A stretch of DNA of 64,000 nucleotides, from contig NZ_JADJNP010000004.1 of assembly GCF_016714275.1 (NCBI RefSeq), forward strand, positions 62,001 to 126,000, in the 5' to 3' direction. Shown here one piece after another: positions 58,129 to 64,000 of the stretch. The position numbers and the translations under genes are program-made. Numbering within the stretch: position 1 is the stretch's first letter; the number at the start of each line of letters is the position of its first letter. Under the pieces are notes generated by a model that saw only the letters and a list, made by a program, of their open reading frames with translations, did no database searches and was not told the DNA's origin. This DNA is from Tessaracoccus sp. Its GTDB lineage: Bacteria > Actinomycetota > Actinomycetes > Propionibacteriales > Propionibacteriaceae.

Positions 58129-59547
58129 AGCGGCGTCGATCGACTCCTCCGGGTCGGAGTCGGCGCGGCGCACGCCGACGCGGAGGTGCCAGACGGCACC
58201 GAGGGCCACGAACCAGACGGGCGTGACCAGCAGCGCGGCACGCGTGTCGGCCTCGAGCAGCAGCACGACGACCATGGTCGCGAAGAAGCCGAGCACGACC
58301 CAGCTCATCGCGACGCCCGCCGGCATCTTGAACGTGGAGGTGGCGTGCAGCTGGGGCCGGCGACGGCGATAGACGAGGTAGGCGATCAGGATCATGGCCC
58401 ACACGACCATGAACATCACCGCCGAAACCGTTGTCACGAGCGTGAACGCCTCCATCACCGACGACCCCGCGTAGAGCAGGACGATGCCAGGGAGCAGGCA
58501 GAGCACCGAGAACAACAGTCCTCGGGCGGGGACCGAGTTCCTCGAGAGCCGCGCCCAGGCCTTCGGGGCGGAGCCCTCCAGTGCAAGGCCGTACATCATC
58601 CGCGACGTCGAGTAGATCCCTGAGTTGGCCGACGACGCGGCCGACGTCAGCACCACGAAGTTGATGATGCTCGCCGCCGCGGGCAACCCGGCGAGTGCGA
58701 ACATCGACACGAAGGGGCTCTCGTCGGGGGAGACCAGACGCCAAGGAGTCACCATCATGATGATCGCCAGTGAGGCGACGTAGAACACGACGATGCGCAC
58801 CGGGATCGTGTTGATCGCGCGCGGCAGCGTCGTCATCGGATCCTTGGTCTCGGCGGCCGCGGTGCCGGCGAGCTCGATGCCGACGAACGCGAACAGCGCG
58901 ATCTGGAAGCCCGCGAGGAAGCCCATGAAGCCGTTCGGGAAGATGCCGCCGTCGTTCCAGAGGTTGGCGATGGCGGCATGCGCACCGCTCGGCTCGCGGA
59001 ACTGCACGGCGACCATGACGACGCCGACGACGATCAGCGCGACGATCGCCACGATCTTGACGATCGCGAACCAGAACTCGGTCTCGCCGAACGCCTTCAC
59101 GGCGAGCAGGTTCAGACCCAGCAGGAGCCCGACGGTGAGCAGCGCGGGGATCCATGCCGGCAGGTCCGCCCACCAGAACCGGACGTAGCCGGCGATGACG
59201 ACGACGTCGGCGATGCCCGTGACGATCCAGCAGAACCAGTAGGTCCAGCCGATCGCGAAGCCCGCGGCGGGGCCGAGCAGGTCGGAGACGGCGTCGCGGA
59301 ACGACTTGTAGCCGAGGTTCGACAGCAGCAGCTCGCCCATCGCGCGCATGACGAAGAAGAGCATGAGGCCCACCGTCGCGTAGACGAGCAGCACCGAAGG
59401 CCCGGCCAGCGAGATGGTCTTGCCGGAACCCATGAACAGGCCCGTCCCGATGGCGCCGCCGATCGCGATGAGCTGCAGATGCCGATTGCCCAGCCCTCGC
59501 TTGAGTCGCGCGTGATCCTCCCGCGGGGCGGCGGAACGTTGATGCAT
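58123..59547 (-). CDS. Amino acid permease, APC family (CycA-like)
   Basis: A 474-residue transporter with 12 helices and the family start GLGNRHLQLIAIGGAIGTGL, close to CycA, the D-serine/D-alanine/glycine:H+ symporter. Other members of this group import aromatic amino acids or GABA, so the substrate is tentative. ATG 59547 has a GAGGAGGA site. The stop lies in a CGTTGAGCA copy of the dispersed repeat. Confidence 0.85.
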   Translation of the reverse strand: MHQRSAAPREDHARLKRGLGNRHLQLIAIGGAIGTGLFMGSGKTISLAGPSVLLVYATVGLMLFFVMRAMGELLLSNLGYKSFRDAVSDLLGPAAGFAIGWTYWFCWIVTGIADVVVIAGYVRFWWADLPAWIPALLTVGLLLGLNLLAVKAFGETEFWFAIVKIVAIVALIVVGVVMVAVQFREPSGAHAAIANLWNDGGIFPNGFMGFLAGFQIALFAFVGIELAGTAAAETKDPMTTLPRAINTIPVRIVVFYVASLAIIMMVTPWRLVSPDESPFVSMFALAGLPAAASIINFVVLTSAASSANSGIYSTSRMMYGLALEGSAPKAWARLSRNSVPARGLLFSVLCLLPGIVLLYAGSSVMEAFTLVTTVSAVMFMVVWAMILIAYLVYRRRRPQLHATSTFKMPAGVAMSWVVLGFFATMVVVLLLEADTRAALLVTPVWFVALGAVWHLRVGVRRADSDPEESIDAAR

Positions 59548-59676
59548 GTGGGTCCTCCTCGGCGGAACGCCTGCGCGAAACTGTATCCGCGGCCCATGGC
59601 CGCGGGAGAGGCGGGTTCCCTCTTGCGATGGGCGGTAGGCTCAGCCCCAAGAACTGGACCGATGAAGGGCGTGCCG

Positions 59677-60312
59677 ATGAGGGCGGTTGTGGGGATCGTC
59701 GACGATCACCCCGCTGTCGTTCTCGGGGTCGCGACGTTGCTCGGTGCCCAGCCGGGCCTTCTCGTCGCCGCCACGGGTGCCACCGTTGCCGAGCTGCTCT
59801 CCCGGCGCACCGCCTTCGACGTCGTGCTGCTCGACCTCAGCCTCGGCGACCAGTCGACGCCGACCGAGAACCTGCGCGCTCTCGTTCCCACTGGCGCACG
59901 CGTCCTGGTGTACACCACGGGAGATCGGCCGCAACTCGTGCGCGAGGCGAGCCGCGCCGGCGCCATCGGCATGATCCGCAAGTCCGCGCCGGCCGCCGTG
60001 ATGGTCGACGCCGTGCGCGCCGCCGTGCGCGGCGAGGTCGTCGCCTCCGCGGAGTGGGCCGCGGCTCTCGATCTGGACACCGCCTTCGTGCGCACCGTGC
60101 TGTCGGATCGCGAGGCGGAGGTGTTGGCGCTGTACGCGTCGGGGGAGACGGCCGAGCGGGTCGGCGAGCAGCTATATATCTCCCGCGAGACCGTGCTGGA
60201 CCACGTGCGGCGGATCCGGGCCAAGTACGCGGCCATGGACCGGCCGGCGCGGACGAAGGTCGACCTGTACCGCCGCGCTGTGGAAGACGGCATCCTCGCC
60301 ACCGACGACTGA
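59677..60312 (+). CDS. Orphan LuxR-family response regulator
   Basis: A 211-residue protein with a receiver domain (acidic DD at 9-10, phospho-acceptor D53 in LLDLSLGD) and a C-terminal LuxR HTH (LSDREAEVLALYASGETAER). No kinase gene is adjacent. ATG 59677 is preferred over 59662 because AAGGG lies 8 nt upstream. The conserved receiver Lys is present in IRKSAP. The partner kinase must lie elsewhere. Confidence 0.87.
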   Translation: MRAVVGIVDDHPAVVLGVATLLGAQPGLLVAATGATVAELLSRRTAFDVVLLDLSLGDQSTPTENLRALVPTGARVLVYTTGDRPQLVREASRAGAIGMIRKSAPAAVMVDAVRAAVRGEVVASAEWAAALDLDTAFVRTVLSDREAEVLALYASGETAERVGEQLYISRETVLDHVRRIRAKYAAMDRPARTKVDLYRRAVEDGILATDD

Positions 60313-60372
60313 GGGTGGGACCTCCGTCGGCAGGGACGAAGGCTGACGGCATGTCCATCTAGGGTGAGCGCC

Positions 60373-61269
60373 ATGACCGTGGCATCCGACCGCAGAGCGA
60401 CGTTGAGCGGGCTTCTTGCGATCGTGCTGTGGGCAACCGTGGTAGGCCTGACCCGGCTGGTGACAGAGAGCTTCGGAGCGACACTCGGGAACGCGTTGAT
60501 CTGCACCTTCGCATCGGTGGCGCTGTGGGCGACGCGCAGACCGGGGAGGCTGCGGGACCTTCCTCTTCGCTACCTGGTGGTCTGCGGTGGCCTTTTCGTC
60601 CTCTACCAGATCTGCATGGGTCTGTCCGTGGGGTTTGCGCGCGACGCGCATCAGGCGATCGAGGTGAGCATCGTCAACTACCTGTGGCCGACGTTCACGG
60701 TGCTCCTGGCCGTCGCGTTGCCTCCGAAGACCAAGGTCGGGTGGGTCTTCGCGCCCGGCGTGCTTCTGGCGGTCGCCGGCGTGGTGTGGGTGATCGGTGG
60801 CGACGCCGGGCTGGATCCAGGCCGGATGGCGACCAACCTGGCAGGCAACCCCGTGCCGTACGCCCTTGCGCTCGCGGGCGCGTTGTCCTGGGCGTTCTAC
60901 TCGACGCTCACCCCGCGCCTCGCCCGTGGCGCGGACGGGATCACCCTGTTCATGACGGCCTCCGCAGTGGCGGGGTGGGCCCTGCATCTCGTCGGAGGTG
61001 GTTCTCTCGCCAGGGTCCCAACGGCGGGTGGGATCGTGGCGTTGGGCGTCGCTTCGGTCGTGATCGCCGCCGGCTACGCCTTCTGGAACACCGGAGTGCT
61101 GCGCGGAAACCTCCCGCTGCTGGCCTCCGCCTCGTACGCGACCCCTGTGCTGTCCGCGGCAACGGCGTCGTTGCTTCTCGGGGCTGCGCTGTCGGCGTCG
61201 TTCTGGCAAGGGGTCGTGCTGGTGACCGTAGGTTCTCTCCTCGGCTGGCGCGCCACAGCCCATCGCTGA
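60373..61269 (+). CDS. DMT/EamA-family exporter, YddG-like
   Basis: A 298-residue protein with ten helices and the DMT layout of two EamA repeats. The start GLLAIVLWATVVGLTRLVTE and the NYLWPTFTVLLAV motif resemble YddG, an aromatic amino acid exporter. ATG 60373 follows AGGG by 8 nt; a GTG at 60364 is possible. It converges with a ROK gene, leaving only 27 bp between stops. Confidence 0.82.
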   Translation: MTVASDRRATLSGLLAIVLWATVVGLTRLVTESFGATLGNALICTFASVALWATRRPGRLRDLPLRYLVVCGGLFVLYQICMGLSVGFARDAHQAIEVSIVNYLWPTFTVLLAVALPPKTKVGWVFAPGVLLAVAGVVWVIGGDAGLDPGRMATNLAGNPVPYALALAGALSWAFYSTLTPRLARGADGITLFMTASAVAGWALHLVGGGSLARVPTAGGIVALGVASVVIAAGYAFWNTGVLRGNLPLLASASYATPVLSAATASLLLGAALSASFWQGVVLVTVGSLLGWRATAHR

Positions 61270-61296
61270 TGGCCGGCTCGCCAGTCGTCCAACTCG

Positions 61297-62517
61297 TCAG
61301 TCCGAGCCGGCGCCGTTCGGGAGGAAGACGATGTTCGTGCGTACATCGTCGATCGCCATTTCCAGAGCGCCGCGGAGGACGACGTCGTCGCCGAGTGTCG
61401 AGGCGACGACGGCGGGTGGCGAGTAGGCGATCTCCGGCAGCCGCCAGTTGATCTCTTCGACGACCGGTCCCGCGAACTTGGCCAACTGACCGGCGAGGAC
61501 CACGACGCCGGGGTCGATGATGTTGGAGATAGTGGCGATCGCGCGGGCTAGCCGCTCCGCAGTCTGCCGAACCGCGGCGGCCGCCCGCTGGTCCCCGCGT
61601 TGGGCGGCGAGGAGGATGTCCAGAGCGGTGACGCCCTGCTGAATCGTTTCGCCTTGTCGACGGAGTTCGTCTCGGTAGTACCCCCACACCGACCCGATTC
61701 CGCCGACGTGCTCCACGCCGCGGACGTTCCGGAGGTAGTCCATCTCGCCCGCGGTGCCGTGGGCGCCGCGCTGGAGCTGGCCTTCGAACACGATTCCCCC
61801 TCCGAGCAGCTCATCCGCGAGCAGGGTGACGAACGTGGAGTCCGGGTCGACATCACCGCTGCTGCGCTCGGCCCAGGCGGCGAGGTTCGCGTCGTTCTCT
61901 ACGAGGATGCGCCAGCTGGCCTGTTCCGGGAGGAAGCTCTTGGCGTCGAGCTTCACGGCGTCCCACAGCGGGTTCCTCCGCGGGGGAACACCGGCGTCGT
62001 CCAGCGGGGCGCCGATCCCTACACAGGCGGTCTCTATCCGATCCGGGGAGATGCCGCCGTCGGCGAGGGCGGCGGCGATGGTGACTCCGAGGTGCTCGCT
62101 GCGGGACTCGCGCGGAAACTCCGCCGCGAAGTCTCGGCGTGCCTGTCCGAGCACCTGGCCCGCCAGGTCTGCGACGACCGCGGAGACGGAGGTGTACGCA
62201 ATGTCGGCTCCGACGACGAGGGATCGGGTGTGGTTGAAGGCGAACTGCCGAGCCCGGCGTCCCGGGGTTGCCGATCGAGTACCGGGACCTTCGATGACCC
62301 AGCCGCGCTCCTCAAGTCCGCGGCAGATGTCGAGGACGCTGGCCCTGGTGAGTCCCGAGGCCTCCATGAGTTGGTTGGCGGTCAGGGTCTGGCCGGCGTT
62401 GTCCCAGAAGACGTCGAGGAGAGCGTGGAGGTTCTGTTCGCGCATCGCTTGCGGCGAGGTCGCCGCCACCTGGTCGCGGCGCAGCGACGGCAACTGGCTT
62501 CTGAGGATGCTTGACAT
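61297..62517 (-). CDS. ROK-family transcriptional repressor
   Basis: A 406-residue regulator with an N-terminal winged HTH (about 20-85, LTANQLMEASGLTRASVLDI) and a C-terminal ROK sugar-kinase-like domain with VENDANLAAWAE and the GGGIVFEGQLQRGAHGTAGE signature. The zinc-binding CxCGxxGC motif of most ROK proteins is replaced by RNVRGVEHVGG with no Cys. It is divergent from a sugar-binding lipoprotein gene, which it probably represses until a sugar ligand binds. Confidence 0.9.
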   Translation of the reverse strand: MSSILRSQLPSLRRDQVAATSPQAMREQNLHALLDVFWDNAGQTLTANQLMEASGLTRASVLDICRGLEERGWVIEGPGTRSATPGRRARQFAFNHTRSLVVGADIAYTSVSAVVADLAGQVLGQARRDFAAEFPRESRSEHLGVTIAAALADGGISPDRIETACVGIGAPLDDAGVPPRRNPLWDAVKLDAKSFLPEQASWRILVENDANLAAWAERSSGDVDPDSTFVTLLADELLGGGIVFEGQLQRGAHGTAGEMDYLRNVRGVEHVGGIGSVWGYYRDELRRQGETIQQGVTALDILLAAQRGDQRAAAAVRQTAERLARAIATISNIIDPGVVVLAGQLAKFAGPVVEEINWRLPEIAYSPPAVVASTLGDDVVLRGALEMAIDDVRTNIVFLPNGAGSD

Positions 62518-62545
62518 GGCCCATAGTCTGCCGTACCTTTCATTT

Positions 62546-62565
62546 ACTCTCTATAGATTTAGAGT
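62546..62565. promoter_or_regulatory. Operator/promoter candidate between the ROK gene and the lipoprotein gene
   Basis: ACTCT (62546-62550) and AGAGT (62561-62565) form an inverted repeat around TCTATAGA (62550-62557), itself a palindrome, in an AT-rich 75-bp gap. TATAGAT could also serve as a -10 box. Confidence 0.6.
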
Positions 62566-62592
62566 GTAGATAAGTTTCATCAAGGAGGATGC

Positions 62593-64000
62593 ATGAAGAC
62601 ACGACGTTCCTGGTGGCGTGCTGGTGCGGCCGTCGCCGTGACGGGATCGCTGGTGCTGACGGCCTGCGGAAGCGACGGCGAGAAGAGCCCCGACGGCGAG
62701 AAGCCAACCGTCACGGTCCAGGTCATCAAGGACGCCCGGGCGAAGCCGATGGCCGAGATGCCGTGGACCAAGGGCCTCGAGGAGGCGTGCGGCTGCACGA
62801 TCACGTGGCAGGAGACGGCGGCCTCGTCGTGGCAGCAGCAGAAGCAGGCCTCGCTCGCGGCCGGCGAGATCGCCGACGTCACCATCGGCGGCTACGGCGG
62901 CGGCGACTGGGGCGACTACAACACCTACTTCGTCGACCTGGCCACGGAACTGGAGGCTATGCCGAACCTGAAGGCCACCTTCGAGGGCAGCCCCTACTCG
63001 CGTGTGGTGTCGACCTGGGAGGGCAAGGTCCTCGGCGCGCCGGGTGTCAACACCGGCATTGTGGCGAACTCAAGCGCTCACCTCTTCATCAACAAGCAGT
63101 GGCTCGACAAGCTGGGCCTCACGGAGCCCACGAGCTGGAGCGAGTTCAAGGCGGTCCTCGAGGCATTCAAGACGGGTGACCCGAACGGGAACGGCAAGGC
63201 CGACGAGGTACCGTTCGACTTCCTTGCGCCGTCAGCCGACGGCTGGGGCTGGTTCAACCCGAACGTGCTGCTGGGCAGCCACGGCATCACTGTTTCCGGC
63301 GGTGCGGGCAACGGCATGTACGTCAAGGACGGGGTCGTTAAGAACTACCTGACCGATCCGGCTTACAAGGACTTCATCTCATACATGAACGAGCTCTGGG
63401 ACGCCGACGTGGTCGCGAAGGACGTCTTCACGCACGACTTCTCGCAGTACATCTCCCGCCTCAAGGGCGAGGGTGAGACTGCACTCGTCGGCGCGACGCT
63501 CTGGTGGACCCCGTCCGATGCGTTCGGCTCGCAACTGGGTGGCCAGTACATCACGCTCCCGTCGCTCATTGCAGACAACGCTCCCGACGCGAAGCGGACC
63601 TGGTTCTTCAACGGCGACGGGCTGAACTTCATTACCAACAGGATCTCCGTGGCCTCTGCCGCCAAGAACAAGGAGGCGGCACTCAAGATCGTCGACGCCT
63701 TCTACACGCCTGACATCAGCATCCAGGCACGTTTCGGCTCATTCGACATCGGTGTGAAGAAGAACGGCGAGAAGGACTACACCGTTATCGCGTCAGACGA
63801 TCCGAACATCAACGCCTCCGACTGGCAGTTCCAGAACTCGCTATCCGACGGCGCCCCCGGCTGGTTCGTGCAACCTGGAGTGAAGCTGACCCTTCCCAAG
63901 GAGCAGTTCGAGGTGCGCGGTGTGGACGCCGTCTACGAGCACGACTTCGCCAACATCGACCTGAACGGCGATGTTATCTACGGCGGTGTGACGATGACCG
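62593..64000 (+). CDS. Sugar ABC transporter substrate-binding lipoprotein, 3' partial
   Basis: The frame starts at ATG 62593 behind an ideal AAGGAGG and remains open to the window edge, so the 3' end is missing. The N-terminus is a lipoprotein signal (RRSWWRAGAAVAVTG, lipobox LTAC) followed by a Ser/Glu/Lys linker. The mature part (DPNGNGKADEVPFDF, ADGWGWFNPNVL) fits the extracellular sugar-binding family of the LplA type. It is divergent from the ROK repressor, which likely regulates it, and the permease genes are expected beyond the edge. Confidence 0.9.
   Translation, partial: MKTRRSWWRAGAAVAVTGSLVLTACGSDGEKSPDGEKPTVTVQVIKDARAKPMAEMPWTKGLEEACGCTITWQETAASSWQQQKQASLAAGEIADVTIGGYGGGDWGDYNTYFVDLATELEAMPNLKATFEGSPYSRVVSTWEGKVLGAPGVNTGIVANSSAHLFINKQWLDKLGLTEPTSWSEFKAVLEAFKTGDPNGNGKADEVPFDFLAPSADGWGWFNPNVLLGSHGITVSGGAGNGMYVKDGVVKNYLTDPAYKDFISYMNELWDADVVAKDVFTHDFSQYISRLKGEGETALVGATLWWTPSDAFGSQLGGQYITLPSLIADNAPDAKRTWFFNGDGLNFITNRISVASAAKNKEAALKIVDAFYTPDISIQARFGSFDIGVKKNGEKDYTVIASDDPNINASDWQFQNSLSDGAPGWFVQPGVKLTLPKEQFEVRGVDAVYEHDFANIDLNGDVIYGGVTMT

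Noticed and set aside
1..64000. tRNA, rRNA or replication-origin sequences
   Set aside because: No cloverleaf, rRNA-like or DnaA-box cluster was seen when reading both strands by eye.

Overview
The window is high-GC DNA typical of an Actinomycetota chromosome. A mycothiol-dependent nitroreductase homologue, a DLW-39 small protein, MmpL and YhgE/Pip envelope proteins and many overlapping operons fit this. I infer a Propionibacteriaceae-like genome, but the genus cannot be fixed from sequence alone. No rRNA or tRNA gene was found.

Layout. 1-4162 is the end of a surface-polysaccharide cluster (Wzz-like, Wzy/O-antigen ligase-like and Wzx flippase) with visibly lower GC. 4291-11887 is one giant secreted protein: a fibrinogen-C-like domain, a beta-propeller, FN3, LamG domains, seven near-identical PKD repeats, and an 807-bp tandem duplication. 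It is broken by five single-base deletions clustered in about 480 bp. 12303-18630 is accessory: an unknown 434-aa protein overlapping a NUDIX gene, an intact IS256-family element with an exact 8-bp target duplication, a lipoprotein gene with an in-frame amber codon directly behind the IS, rfbB, and a two-repeat CRISPR-like element beside a VapBC-type toxin-antitoxin operon.

19458-46128 is mostly chromosomal: fructosamine kinase, nitroreductase, peptidase genes, paired SMR exporters, a penicillin-binding protein, TerC, MFS, a four-gene two-component cluster, galE-DHFR, a second toxin-antitoxin pair, and a TetR-controlled MmpL/YhgE pair. 46316-64000 is carbon uptake and glycan use: glpF-glpK, beta-mannosidase, an LplABC-like sugar ABC transporter, alpha-L-fucosidase, a CycA-like permease, an orphan regulator, a YddG-like exporter, and a ROK repressor divergent from a second sugar-binding lipoprotein that runs off the edge.

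A dispersed palindromic repeat family (core GGTTGAGCC / GGCTCAACC, often with TTTCGACACG) fills many intergenic gaps, mainly between convergent genes. It supplies the stop codons of several unrelated genes, has expanded into local tandem arrays (38, 19 and 27 bp units), and seems to have entered the mmpL coding sequence.
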